From assembly GCA_036583965.1 (NCBI GenBank), contig JAZBQD010000015.1, positions 82,471,309 to 82,535,308 of the forward strand: a stretch of DNA of 64,000 bases. Direction: 5' to 3'. The position numbers and the translations under genes are program-made. Below, piece by piece: positions 27,301 through 40,900 of this stretch (position 1 is its first letter; every line of letters starts with the position of its first letter). Under the pieces are notes generated by a model. It did not search any database. It was given only the letters and a program-made list of their open reading frames with translations, and was not told the DNA's origin. This DNA is from Prunella strophiata. Taxonomy: Eukaryota; Chordata; Aves; Passeriformes; Prunellidae.

Positions 27301-28660
27301 GAGATGAGTCCCAGATCAAGGGGAAAGGCACAGCAAAGCAATGAACCTGTAATTTAAATAGAACTTAAACTACATTTATCCGGAGTTTTTAGTAGAAAAG
27401 TCTCTCTGGTTCAAGGAGCAGCTTTAAGAGGTGTCCTAACTCAGTGGGGGATCACTGCCACACAGCCATGCTGCCTTGCAGAGAGAGCTCAAAGAAGGCT
27501 CAGTTAGAGTGTCATATTTATGGGATAAAGTGGTTGGCTTGTATTTGAATACATGTGATGGGGAAGGTATATATGAGACCCTTTGGACCCTCAACTGTCT
27601 TTGTTCTTCACTAACTGAATCTTGGAAAAACCACCCACTATTCATGTGTTCCTAAGTATCAATGCACCCTGGGTTAGTCTGCCCCTTTGTGGATTTCCTG
27701 GAGGAGTTCTTGGCCCACCTGCAGCTCAGGTGTTTATGTCCTTTGGGGCCTGTACCAAAGTACTGCTAGTTTGGATAAGGGTGTCAAGTGCATCTGCCAC
27801 AATCCCTCTTTATGTTATGTTTTGATATTGTAGGTGCTGGGGCAGCAGTGCACAAGCCTAGTGAAAATGAGAATTGTCTTATCTCAAGAGCTGCTTCCCT
27901 ATAAAAGGAGTTCAGGAATCTACATCTCTTCTTTCAGAATGCCAATTCTTCTTCTCAGCCTTTCTAGCTTAAACTCAGAAAGGAGCACCAGTAGTTAATC
28001 TCATGTAGCCTGTAAAATAATAGGGAAGTCTGCACAGAGTTCATAAGGGTAAAGAGTGCTTAAGTCTAATATGAAAGGTTTCATATTTCTCAAAATTACA
28101 AAGGCTTGAGAGAAGTGCTGGATTTGTGAACATTTGGTTTTCTACTTTTATCTTGCTCTCTAAGAGAAAGACAGTAACAGGAGTAGTTCTAAGATGTGAC
28201 GCCATAGTGTAAAGCTGAGCACTTAAGTTCACTGTGTGGGCTTCCTTTTAAGTATGATGTTTCATGTTCTGACAATCAGAGTGACTTTACAAAAACACCA
28301 GTGATAAATTTGAGATTGGCTGAACCCACTGCCTGAGCCTTATATCTTAATTTGGGAATAGTACAGCATTATTAAATTGCACAAGTACTTGGGTCTATCC
28401 TCAAGAGATACATGTCTATGTAACAGCAGAAAATATTATCTAAAATTTCATATGAAGTAAAATTAGTGGCTGTGTTAGACTAATCTTAATAAAATACACA
28501 TCTACTTTGAGCCTTTCTGTAGTACTTTCCTTTCTATTATTTTCTTTATATTATACATACTGCCTCTCATTTCATTTTCCTTTCATTTCACTTAGTCACT
28601 TTTGCAGTTTTGTAACATGAAATAGTCACTTTTTGACCAGTACATACTTTTCAGCTCATA

Positions 28661-28708
28661 TAAATCAACACAGCTGCACTGAAGTGAGTAGGGTCGTGTT
28701 GATTTATG
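28661..28708. repeat. Degenerate palindrome, remnant of an ancient amniote repeat
   Basis: Arms of 12 bp, ATAAATCAACAC and its exact complement GTGTTGATTTAT, flank a 24 bp centre containing 'ctgcactgaagtgag'. CAGCT-type blocks also occur just outside. The layout recalls an old, widely dispersed amniote palindromic repeat whose centre reads like 'ccattgaagtcaatgg'. The arms are seen directly; the family link is from memory. Confidence 0.65.
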
Positions 28709-29254
28709 CCAGCTGAGGGTCTGGCATAGTACTTCCAGTAATAGTCTGGTAATGTAAGATAAGCATGACTTGCTTCCTTTGGGGAAAAGACCTGTATTAG
28801 CAGTGTACTTTGCTAAGGCTAATTTCTTCAGTTACTTTCATCCATTTTATCCAGGTATAGCTCAAGAGTTTGTGATTTATGATCATGCCAAGGTGAATGG
28901 GATCTTCCATTTCTTAAGCTTATTTATTGTCTAAGTATGACATGAGCTGAAAAGCAATATGCTCTACAGTAGCTACAGGCAGTCTCTGTATTCAAAAATG
29001 AATGAAAGAAAACCTAAAAAATGTTCCCAGACTACTGTTTGGTTTTTTACCCTCCCCCTCAAAACAGCGTTATGGGATACTCAATGGGGAAGGTGGTGGC
29101 TATCAAGCTGCTGGTGGTAGTTGAACATGTCTCCCAGTATTACCAGTGTGGAAATGTTTGCCCTACAGCAATATTGGAAAGATATTTCTGTTCCGTGAGA
29201 TGACGGTTTTGACAGTGGAAGAGTGAAGCAATTAGCAAGTCTAGTTTTCAGGAA

Positions 29255-29310
29255 AGCTGGGGCTTGATCCAAACCTTTTTTTTACTTCATTGGAAAGATT
29301 CCTGTTCTTT
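29255..29310. repeat. Possible fragment of an ancient palindromic amniote repeat
   Basis: The 'ggggcttgatccaaacc' motif followed by 'acttcattggaaagattcct' resembles a degraded 'gatccaaagcccattgaagtcaat'-type ancient repeat. The similarity is weak and could be chance. Confidence 0.3.
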
Positions 29311-32096
29311 TGTTGGGCTCTGGATCTCACTAATACCTCATTTTCTGAGTGGGAAAGCAAACTGCTTGTTGACAGTGTCATTTGTTTTGCCCCAGTACAA
29401 GCCCTTACTGTTGTCTCTCTTCAGTTTTGTGTAAGAAGTTGTCTCAGGTTTACAAGATGTGCTTTTGGATGTCTGAGATAACTTTCTGATTTGGTTAACC
29501 ACTTCATTGCTTGCCTCATCTGATCTTAATCTGCCAAGATGTACAAACATGTACAGCATGTTTCCTGACACAATGCAACAAAAGTTTTGTTTGGTTTTTG
29601 TTGGGTTTTTTTCCCCCTAAGTAATATTTTGCCTCCACACATGACATCATTGTGCAGATCATTCAGTAGGGAATTTTTGTGTGTCTGATACCAACTCTGG
29701 TAAAGCAGTTGTCATCAGACCATTGCTGTATAGCCAGAGGGAAAGGATACAACTGCTCATTTCTGTGATCTCTTTCAGCCAGGGTGGAAATGGCTAGGTA
29801 TTAGATTGCAGGCTGAATGTTGTCAAAGTACATGTAGTAAGATTAAAATGAAAATAAATAATATCTTAAATAGAATAGGGAGCGTTCTTTGCTTTTATTG
29901 TGCATCTGGGTCTCAGGTTAGCCAGGGAGAAGGGGGTAAGAGTTTCCTCTACTCACTATAAATATGTCTGTGTGCCTTTTGATTTTATGGTTTTTGTTGT
30001 TACCTTTTTCTTTTTTTTGTAATCAGCTTTTAGTCTCCGTTTTGCCTCTATTTCATAGAGAAAGCAGAAGCAGATGGTGACATCTGCTACTGACTTTCAC
30101 AAGAAAACTGTGCAATTCCTAATGTAGCAGCTGCTCTTCTGCATCTAGTGTATAGAGATGTAGTCAGCATCTGCCAGATTTCCCTTTCTCATGTCTGTGG
30201 ACAGTTTAAGAGACTAATCTCTTAAAACACTTTCAGTGCAAGAGAAGCTTGGTCAACCTTGTACCACTGGAAATACTATGGGCCTTTCTGGTGCTTTTTT
30301 GGTAAATTGAGGCCTGTGAAACACATAAGTGTATAAAATTTTAGTGCAAAGCTACATCCATTTAATGCAAAATTTCCAGATCCATGAGTATATATCTCAA
30401 TAGAAAAAGTCAGCAGAGTATTGCTTGTGACTCTCCTCCTCCTTGCTGCATGAGAAGCATACAGGCTGGCTGGTGTCATCAGCATCATCTGCCTTGCACA
30501 TTGAAAACTTGATGGCAAGGTACCATGGCCAATGTAGAAGAACTTACTCAGACATTTGTGTGCTACAGAGCAGCCAAGATCATTTCATGGTTTTTAGTTT
30601 GCGTGTTTCAACAGAGAAAGCATGCAGTGTCCTGGAGACATGCATTCTTACTAGCTTTTTCTCCCTGCTGCGAGACTGATCCTGCTAAGTGATCCATGCA
30701 GGTGTTCCCTTATCTACACATGCAGTCAGACATCACTGGGAATAAATGTGGGCATTACAGTCTACTTGCACAAATGGATTTGCAGAAATATTGACTGTAT
30801 AATAGAAAATTGCCAGGTAATACATTTCCTCTGTTTTACCCAAGTACATGTGTTTTCCCCTTGAGAAAGATCTGGTGTTACAAGATAAGTAAATTCAGTT
30901 AATTATGATAATGTTGAACCTGTTGCTGACCAATTAATAGAGATCAGAGCACATGAAAATATGTGGAGAAGTTTTGTCTGGTTCATATGTTGCTAATAAG
31001 CCATATTAAACTTATATTTCTAGTGCCACTTGCCTAGTGCTAGCCAACACCAAGATATGAAGGTAGTACAACCACACCAAAATATGAGTGGGTTTCCCTT
31101 CATTAAATTGTGTTTTAAAAGCAGTACCTGACATCTGAAATAAGAACTGGAGGGTGAGACCAGTTCTACATGCCCTTAGTTTTGGGCATCCAGGTAATCC
31201 AGGTCAGTGCCGTGGAACTTGTTGCAGTATGGGAATGAAATAATCATGTACATGAACTGAATCAGGATATAAAAAGATATTTTTCTAAAGTGACTCACTG
31301 ATGATGTAAGATACTGTTTTGAACAGTCTGACTACTTTTTGATTCAATCTTTGAAACAATAGTAGTAATCTTTAGTGGTAATCTTTACCACCTCTTATTT
31401 TTTTTTCGTTTTCAGTCTCAAAGTAGCCCTGATTATTCACTTCTCTATCTGATGTACTTTTCTGGGGTTTGTCACCAGTTTATCTAAGTAGTTATGGATA
31501 TAGCTTATACAAAAAATAAGTCATTTCTTGCCTGTGGGTTTAGATTTTTGGAACAGCTGCATTCACAACTCAGATCTCTCCTTGAGCAAATTATTATCTT
31601 ATCAGAAGCATCTTTTCATCATTAAATCATATGCTCCCTTGTGGCTTATTCTGTGTTGAGAAGAAACTAGATTATAAATTTTGCTATCTTCTGTGATTGA
31701 TTTCAACTTTTTTTTTTTTTTTAATCTAGGAAATAAAAAAGGGCAGAGTATCCCCACAATTTACAAAATGTCAAAGTTGTTAAATTTAGAAAGCTTTACC
31801 AAGTAATTCTTAACATTTCTCTGATTATATTAACGTATATCTGTGCTACTTTCTCAAACTAAAACTTGCAGGCTTTTTTTTGTCTCTAATTAAATATTGG
31901 CCAAAAACTTTTAAATAAAGTGCTATGAAATTTATGAAAGTCCAAAATGGGAAATGGAGTGGCAGACTATGTATCTCACCTGTAGTGTTCTTATGCCTTC
32001 TATAATACACAAACTTGTAGTAGGATTTTGAGAAATAATGTTTTTTATGCCTGTCCTCAATTTTTCCCCTTTGTTATTTGTTTTTCCTCAGGCAAA

Positions 32097-32123
32097 GCAC
32101 AATGTGAAATGTGACCATTGTGC
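32097..32123. repeat. 8 bp inverted repeat
   Basis: GCACAATG and CATTGTGC flank an 11 bp spacer. Both arms also carry SOX-like ACAAT/ATTGT cores. Chance is a fair explanation at this length. Confidence 0.7.
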
Positions 32124-33292
32124 TGTTCTTGTGTTTGTATAAATGAGAACATGAAGTGCAATACAAGCAAGAACTGTGAGATTTGCACCTTGCATTTTAC
32201 AAAGTCTCTTAAAGTGAATGTGGAGTTTGCAGAAGGTCAGAAGAACAGAACTGGTTTCAGCCTCAATTCCCTTTAGCCAAGTTATCCATTGCTGGAACAG
32301 GAGGGGAGAGTGCAGGAGACAATACAGATACAGTGTGGTCAGCTCAGACCCTGGTAGTTAATGGGTAGGAGACCATGCCCAAAAGATGCACCCCACTCCA
32401 CTGCCTGTCCACTCCAGGGCTCTGTGGGAATGCAGCCCAAGCTGCTGCATGTGAGATCCTCTCTGAAGGAAACCACTTTATCTGGGGAACAACACCTCCT
32501 TTGAATGTGTGGTTAAGTCATAGTTCAGTGGTACCCAGAGCCTAGGACAGGAGAGCATACTCAGGATACAGTTTTCCCAGATGTGGGGACTCAGCCATGG
32601 CCAACCTCTTCTGTATTTCTTGCTTTTTTCAAGAAATTCCTTGAGCTATTTTTGCTTGCAGTTGCATCTACATGATTATCTTGTTCTGTTACATTTCGTT
32701 AAATAACATTGTATTCTGAAATAGAGGCAAGAAAGGAAAAGAAAAAAAATCACACAAGGAGCAAAGGTCCCATCATTATTCAAGAGATAAATGAATTTAT
32801 CTTACATTGTTGATATTTTGTAAGTAAGGAATGTTTAATATTTTAGTCATTATTGCCATATTAATGATATCTTGAGTTTCTGAAGACCTGTGTCTTACTA
32901 TTATTAAAATTCTGTCAAATGTACATTTTTCATGTGATATATTAGTGTACTGCTTTGTCTTCTTCCTGCTATGTAATCCAACATCAGTGTTCCCCTGAGA
33001 CTATGAAGTAAAAACCATTATAAATTGCTTACAGCTCATCTTCAGAGTCCTGGGTATCCCTGCAAAGATGTTAAATATGTGACTCTGTAAGCCTCAATCC
33101 ACAACCTTCAAATTTTGGGCATCATCTACCAGGTGCAGAAACTTGAAAGCCTGGTCTTACTCCCAGCTTATGGGCATGGAGTGACTGGCCCATCTTAGTA
33201 TCTGAAATATTTTCTCAGCAGTATGCATTCTGTTTTCCACAAAATAGCTCTCCAAAAGGTTGACAATTCCCTCTACTTAGTCATGTATAATT

Positions 33293-33322
33293 AAAAACAA
33301 ACAAACAAACAAACAAAAAAAA
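33293..33322. repeat. CAAA tetranucleotide microsatellite
   Basis: Four to five tandem CAAA units are flanked by A-runs. Confidence 0.94.
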
Positions 33323-33589
33323 CTAAATAAAAGTAAATCTATTGAAAGTGCATGTTGTTTCAGAAAGTTATTTGAAATGAACCCACTGAGGCATTTCAGA
33401 TACAGGAGACTGAACAGGAAAGACTCATTCACAATAAAACAGTTTCACCATCAGTGGTTCAAAAAACACTGCAGAAGGAAATGTCACCTGATTATTCCTC
33501 TAAAAAGCTAGCAGGATTCATTAAAAACAAATAAGTGAAAATACAATGTAATTGGATGTCACCTCTGATAAGATGCACCATGCAGTGAG

Positions 33590-33632
33590 ATTTTTTTAGC
33601 AATTGCAATTTTAGCAATTTTTTAGCAATTTG
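33590..33632. repeat. Short repeat of TTTTAGCAATT
   Basis: Three imperfect copies of TTTTAGCAATT occur within about 43 bp, the first followed by a GCAATT echo. This looks like local slippage. Confidence 0.88.
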
Positions 33633-34555
33633 CTTTTTCTGAGAGAAGATTACTGCATTTGGTCAGAGTTTGGTTTGAACTTAGGAACAATTTTCTTTCT
33701 CTGTCTTGACTTCAGTAAGTGGTTCACTTACAGTTCCTAGAAATGTGTTTAAAAATAAGAAGCACAACCACACAAACAAACATTGCATGTTTAGGTAGTT
33801 TGATTTCAGGCCATTACATGCATTATGTACTTTCTGGGGATACACAGAATTTTACATTTATAAGCATAACCTGTTGTCACTGAAATAGCTGAAAATCACA
33901 ACAGCTGGCAAACTGCTGATTTCTGCCAGTTTTATTCATCTAATTGCAAGTATTTTTGAACAGATTTTAACCTCTGTTATAAGGAGTTATAGCAGTGTAT
34001 GTACTGTCAGCTACATGTGTTTCCACACAGTTGATGTTTGCCAACTGTGTTTAAATATTTCCTTTTCAAGGATTTGCCTTTCTTAGACTCTTAAACTTTA
34101 ATTATGTTCTACTTAATTGTTAGGCAATGATTGGCAAATGAAAGCTATGGCCCAAAGCGTTGTAATAAAACCAGATACCCAATGCTATTTAGATGTTGCA
34201 ATATCAGTTGCATATTTTGATCTGTATTGTAGCTCACCCCTATAGAATGATAGCTGTTAAGACAGAGACTTAGCAGGTTTCCCATGAAACCCTTCAGGGT
34301 TGCTCTTTGGTACAGGAAAACAAATCAAACCCAAGCCAAGAGAGAGAATACAGGATCACGTATTCTCTGCTTTCTCTGAATTTTTTGCCCTAGGACATGT
34401 GAGTTTGAGAAGTGCTGCTGTAGAAATGTTGCAGGAATACTGATGGATTTTTATTTTTGAAGTCAAGTCCTTGATTTCATTATATTATATATGAATAGAC
34501 TTCTAGGTAGTAAAGAATTACCCAGTAAAGCAACTCAGACCTTCAGTTAACATCC

Positions 34556-34571
34556 TTTTTTTTTTTTTTTT
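34556..34571. repeat. T16 homopolymer
   Basis: A simple T-run in the large intron with nothing recognisable beside it. Confidence 0.93.
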
Positions 34572-35973
34572 CTCCTCATTTATATTACAATCCCTACATT
34601 AAAAGAGATTTAAGGTGTTTATTCATTGCATCAATATCCATCAATAAGTGGATTGAAAACTTTACGAAATCCTATAGTAATCCCAGGTGTAGGCAATGCA
34701 AATCTGCAAAAATCTAGAGCTCATTTTGGATTTAAGACAAATCCAGAAGACATGAGAAAAACATCAGTAACACTCAGAAATATTTTACGTTCAATTTCCT
34801 TTTTAAAAACTTTGAAACAGTTGCTTTTTTTAAGTTATAAATTTTATTTGTGCTTCCTTGCTGACACTTTTCTCTTCGCAGCCCCACCTCATGCCCATAT
34901 TCTGAGTCATTGGTAGGCATGTGTGCATCCATTAGGGATACTTGTGTTGTACACTCTGTGCTCTCACACTGAGTTTCTATTTGCTGCAGACTGTAAAAAT
35001 AACCACCAAGATCTTTTGTTATCATTACTGCACTGCTTCAAGATAAACGGAGACATTGTGCACTTCCCAAGGTCAGGAAAAGTTGTCACTTCCCAAATTT
35101 TGTGAAATTCTTGAAAATGGAGTAAATTGGAAATTATCCATGGTCTTAAAAACTTTGTTGGTTTAGGTTGGCATCAGTATTGTAGTTCATTTTCAACATT
35201 TATACTGAAGTGCAATTGGATTTAAAGTCAACCCTGTGACCATAACAGGCATCATGCAAATACTTCTTTTTTATTCCCCTGCTGTTTGCTTTTGTAAGTA
35301 TTGCATGTATCTGCCATTGAAAATCAGGCCAGTGGTTGCTAATTTTCACATGTGTTTTTAGGCTGGAAGTCCTGACCCTTTAGTGAAAAGGGGGGAATGG
35401 GATGGACTGGTGTCAGTAGTGTGACGTGTGCTCAAGGGAGGTAGAGCATTTGCAACTCCTGCATTATGGACAAATCTCTGCCTTTTGTATGGTATAAAAC
35501 TAGATAATGGATGTGCTTCTCCTTTTCTGAATGGCTGCTCTGTGCCCTGAGCCGTAACCTGTCCAGATGTACTGCAGCTTCCAGGTAGTGATTTGAATCA
35601 TCTGAATTTTGCTGGAAACTATATGTGCTGTTTGAGATTTGCACAAAAATAAGCTTAAAAAAAGAGTGTAGCACATATACAATTGTTTTATTTTTAGCAT
35701 ATTTCATGGTCCCAGCAGATCTTGCAATAATTACGAAAAACAGGGCAAGATTGGTGTAACAGTAACTAAGGGCTGGGAACTTGAAAGCTTAACTTCATGT
35801 AACAGCAGTAGGCTAATTCTACCTTTGCTACCTAGTTCTGAAAGTGCTGGTGTTACTAAAGAACTGGCAACAGTTTTTGTTGTGCTGGTGAATCCAAGAT
35901 CTGTTGCCAAAATGGTGTCAGAAGAGTGTAAGCCAGTGAATAACAGGTCATTATTAAATTTTCGCTATGTCTC

Positions 35974-36004
35974 ATGATGGTGCTTTTCTTGAGAAAAGCA
36001 TCAT
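35974..36004. repeat. Hairpin-forming inverted repeat, related in arm sequence to 15246-15275
   Basis: ATGATG plus CTTTTC pairs with GAAAAGCATCAT across a TTGA loop, with a three-base bulge in the 5' arm. About twelve base pairs. The GATGCTTTT arm motif is shared with the hairpin at 15246. Confidence 0.75.
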
Positions 36005-37928
36005 AATCTTAAATTGCACTTAAAGAAGCTCTTTGTTTTGAAATCATGGCATGAAGCAATTCTGGGTTTGATTTCATTAGTGTGCTGCAGTTATTGCACA
36101 ACTCTGGTCTACTTGCAAGTAAGTTAAGTGTCTCCTGTCGCTTTGGTTCTACAGGTTCGTTGTGGGTTTGGTGGTGTGCTGATATCATCTGGTTTACCAT
36201 CACATTTGTAGACAGTGATAACCAGGCATCAACACCCATGAAGAAACCCACAGAGTCATCAGGGAATGTTCATTCATTTTTTCCAAAATTATGTATGTGT
36301 GTGAGTGTGTGAATGATGCTTGAAAATGGCTGCCTGTACATGAAAGTCTGATGAAAGAATTTGTGTGTTCAGTAAAATTTTCTGTAAAAGAATAAATTAA
36401 AATTTTCCAAACTGATAATGTACATGGGGGTTCAGTCGAACTCAATGTTGTTTCTACTGGTTAAAATCAGATAATTTAATATTTAAATAAAATGCAGAAA
36501 ATTAGGATTTTTTGCATTCACAAAATTCTGTGAATCCTCAAGGATTAACAGAAATGCTATTTTTCTGTAGCCTGTCAGGAAAGAAATAATTATGCAGCCA
36601 CATGATGAAGTAAGTTATTTTTTAATAAAATCTCTGTTGCCTTTACCTGATTTTCAAACCTGCTGTTTAGTGACTAGACCATTCAGATTATTCAAAGCCC
36701 TGGGAATGTTATACTTTTTAAATGTATAAGATTGAGAGCTTTCAATCTTTCAACCTCACTGAGAGCTATCAAGACATTAACAAGAGGGCCTTACAATTCT
36801 CTACTTCTAAAGCAGAACTTCCCAACTATGTACTGATGTAGGTGGCAGCTATCTTGAAATGTTGGCTTAGCCTCATTTCCATTTTAATCTACAATAATGT
36901 TTGTGGGAGACACTGCTAAGATTAATATAATTCATTTTAAAAATGAGAGAAAAGTCATGTTTCTTGTAGACAGTAGTGTTTCCTGGACTTGTGGTGCTTG
37001 AAAAATACCAAAAAAGCTTAAGAAACCAAAACAGTTTAAAAAAACCCAAGTGAAAGAGCGTGAAAATTGTTTGGTTTGGATCTGATTTTTCTTAGACTCT
37101 GACAAGCTGTTCAGTTTGGCCAGATCAATCATTATTTATCTGCCTTGGTATTTCTGAATTAGTTCAAACTGAAAAATTTGTAAATAAAAATTTGGGTGGT
37201 TAGGGAACTTCCTCCAAAAATTCTCTGTTAATTATTCTGATCCAATAATCAGGTATTTTCTTCTTGGTTCGGTTCTGCATTAGAGTAAACAAAGAATTTG
37301 GTTCAGGTAACAGCTGTGGTTCAGTTACCATTTGATATGGAAATAATCTGTATTGATTTGGTATTAGGCTGAAGCAGTTTGGAGAGAGCTTGTGTTTGTG
37401 TCTAGATCCACATAACTCTGAGGAGATCAAGGAAACTGGTTAAAAAGAAATAAAAGGGAATTATATAAAATCTGAATTTTGAATCTGCATTTTTATAACC
37501 TTACCATATAAAATGGATAAAGAGAGTACTTTGTCTAGAATCAAATAATGTTTACTGAATTCCATTGAAACTCTTAAGAATAACTTTAAAATTTAACTTT
37601 ATTTTCATATGCCAGTACATTTATAGCTCTGGCTACTTTTAAATTCCTCAGAAAATGGTTTTTTTTCATGCTTAAGTTTATTATTTCTGTATAATTACTC
37701 AGAATCATATTGATTTTTCTTTTTCAGGAACTTATTTTGGATTTTCTTTTAAGCTGGTAGAGAGATTAGAGGACACTAGTGGTTTCTTTACCAACCTCTT
37801 CTAGGCTGTGCAGAAAAATTACTAAGAAGCAGGTTTTTTTTTTTCCTGACATGCTAAATTGTAACCATTTTAAGAGAAACCAATGGGTTGAATGTTTAAA
37901 GATTTAATATAATTTTATCCATATGTAC

Positions 37929-37961
37929 TTTTAAAGTGTGGATTAATTTTAAAGTGTGGAT
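37929..37961. repeat. 15 bp direct repeat at 18 bp spacing
   Basis: TTTTAAAGTGTGGAT occurs twice, separated by TAA. Small local duplication. Confidence 0.9.
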
Positions 37962-40900
37962 ATGTCGAAGTTCAGCTGCATTAGGCATCTGCACAGTGGA
38001 GACGTCAGCAGCTCAAGTGATGGTGTTACAGAGTTTATTCCACTCCCTTTTCCAAAATGCTGCCCCAACCACTGATAGTGCTGTGTGTGGACATAGGAAG
38101 AACAGAAACCAGAGTGGGCAGAACCATGCCACAGAGACTGCAAAAGGACATGATATCCCTTTTTTGTTAGAAGGTCCTTTCTGAAACCCTACCTGAACAC
38201 TAGTCCTGCATGTTAATTCACATATCTGTCCTTCAGTCTCAGTTCTGCTTGTTCTTGACACTGTGGGCTTTGACATATGTGTGTCTGAGGAGGAAAGTCC
38301 CTGCTTTTTCAGGGGACTTGGAAAAAACTTCATGAGAATATCACTTACCCTTTGCTCATTATTTCTTTAGGTTACTTCCATAGGAGATGAGGTTAAATCT
38401 ATTGTTGTGGACTTGCCAGTCACATGACATCAGATATATGTGCAGCTGCTTAAATTTGAATTGAAATAGCCCTGGAAAAGTTGGGGCTCCCTCTCAGATG
38501 AAATAACATGTGTGTCCAAGAAAATCATAAATAAGCTGTTGGGGGTTTTTTAGTAGATCTATCTCTCATCATAATAATTACCAAAGTGTTTACTCACAGG
38601 TGCAAAATACTTAGAGAGTCTCCTTAATCTCCAATTATTGTTGCCCTCTCATCTTGACCTCTCTTGAAGTGTTTTATAAACAATTTAAAGAATAAATGAA
38701 GTATTAGAAACAGTTATTATAGAGCAGGCAAAGTTATTTGCTTTCTTTGAGTGAAGGGATATAATTTATAAAGGACTGATTACACTCATCTGTTTTCTGG
38801 GTAGCCTGTAAGTTTACTTTACCACGGCAAGGCAGAATAACAGAGAAATTGTGTCATGGGAGCCAAGTAAGATATTGTAGCAGTAGGAAATCCAATTGCC
38901 TTGTTTTACAGCCATTTGTCTCATCCGTTGTTTCTGTCAAATGATCATTGGAATCAAAAGCATTTAAAGAGATTTTCTTCCTCTGCAGTAATGAGAACAA
39001 CAGAGACTTTTGTGCTGCAGGACATTCCTACTAGGTCTTTCCTCCTCTAACATGGCTACCTGCCAGTCCTTGTTATTACTGAAAGTTGCTTCATTTAGTA
39101 CATTTTATAAAGTGTCCCTGCCCAGCTTCATGGCTGTCACTGGGGTTATGAGTCAAGAGGGAGAGTGGGAGTGGGAGCAGGAGCTCTGATTCAGCAGAGA
39201 AGTTAAAACTGAGAGTGTTAGTGGGTAGCTTACTACTTCAAACCTTCTCTTTTTCAAGACATGTGTTTGAATCAAAAGAAAAATGCAGTGGAAAGTATGT
39301 TTGATTTCTTTGCCTTACTCATTTTACCACATTGCTCCTCTCTTGCTTACTAATCGGAGGTTGGTGTCGAGGTTCTTTGGCTCCAGCTCTCAGAAAGAAG
39401 GGCCCTGTCTTGGAGGGAACAGCCTAAGGGTTTCAGAAGCTCCTCTGTAAGTCTGCAAGCCATTCCCACCTCTGCTGTGCACTTCTGTCAAGCAGGGATC
39501 AAATGAGATGTGAGGGTCCTGAAATCATCAAAACAACAGAGCCTGTTGGCTCCAACACAGCTGGAACTGAGGGAAAAGATGTCTGTTCCTCTTCTCTTAC
39601 ATGGCTTTTTTCTGTCTCTTTCCTGATCTCCCTGTGAAGGCAGACAGAGTGGAGGCAGTAGAGCAGCAGGGAAGAAGAAAGGGTGACAGTGATTGTCTAT
39701 TCCACATGAGAGGAGAATTTTGTAGTGTCCCTTTGTGATTAGAAAAGCATTTGTCTACCCTGATGTCTGCCAACCATAGTTCTGCAGCCTCTGGAGAAGC
39801 TTATCTTATCAAAGTGCTTTTTTTTTTTCCCCTAAACAGATGGAAGAGAAGACACTCTCATTTCTAAGTTCAGGTATTTGAATGAAGAAATAGGGCAGGA
39901 TGTTGTTATAGACACATATATAGAACTACATCTTTATTTCTAGTATTTCTGGCAGAAGCAGGGAGGATGAGGGAGAGAGCTACATTAATAACAGGTGGTT
40001 GTTGTCAGCATGGTAAGACTCAAAAATCCTACAGTAACTTTGTATCCTACAGTAATTTTCTTGCAGGCCCAACACCCTAAAGGATGTACCTTAGCAGTTC
40101 TAACACACTTCTGAAATATTCCTTACCTTTTAGAGTCTTCATTTTGAAAGTCAGTAAGTCTGTGTGTACACTTTTGATATTTAATCTCTGGAAGGGTTGG
40201 GGGCCCTTATGCAGAAGAGCATGGTCAGAGGAAATCAGTTTGAGAGCTGATTCTTTGCCTGCTGCATCTGGAGCCTAGTGGGGGTGCTCTGGGGAACAAA
40301 TGTAGATTTGGCTTTGGCTCAAGGGAGGTCCCCTGTCATGAGATGACATATGAAGGTTATGCATATAAGTACCAAACCCTTACACTCCCATACTGTGCAG
40401 CATTTCACAGCCAAGAGATAAACAGACTGTAGCTTTTTTAAAATAACAGCTACTGTTTTTTTTCCTCTTTTTGCTGGGCTATTAGGTTTCTTTTGTTTAC
40501 TCCTGCCTTGAGTCATATCCCAGGTTGGTTTGTCCTGGAAAATCAGGTATGATATCTTCTACCAGATATCACTTGTACCTGAAATGCTGGGCACTGAAGA
40601 CTTTCTTTTAAAACTCTCATGAGTAATTGCCAAAAGGTCATAGCTACAGTGCCCCAAACAAATGCAGGTTATGAATGGTCCTCTTTTTTAGCCTACTTTT
40701 CCTTTAAACAGGCCTGTTGGGTTTTGAGTACCTGCAGTTAAATGGTGTTTCTTTTGGCAGGGCTTGGTGAGCAAATGAGGCATAATCTCTCTGATCTCAG
40801 TAGTCTGGTCAGTCAGCCATGACATTCTCAGTGTCTTTTCTTTCTACACCCTGTCTGAACAGAGCCATAGCCCAGGCAGCTCTCAGTGGGGTTGCCAAAG

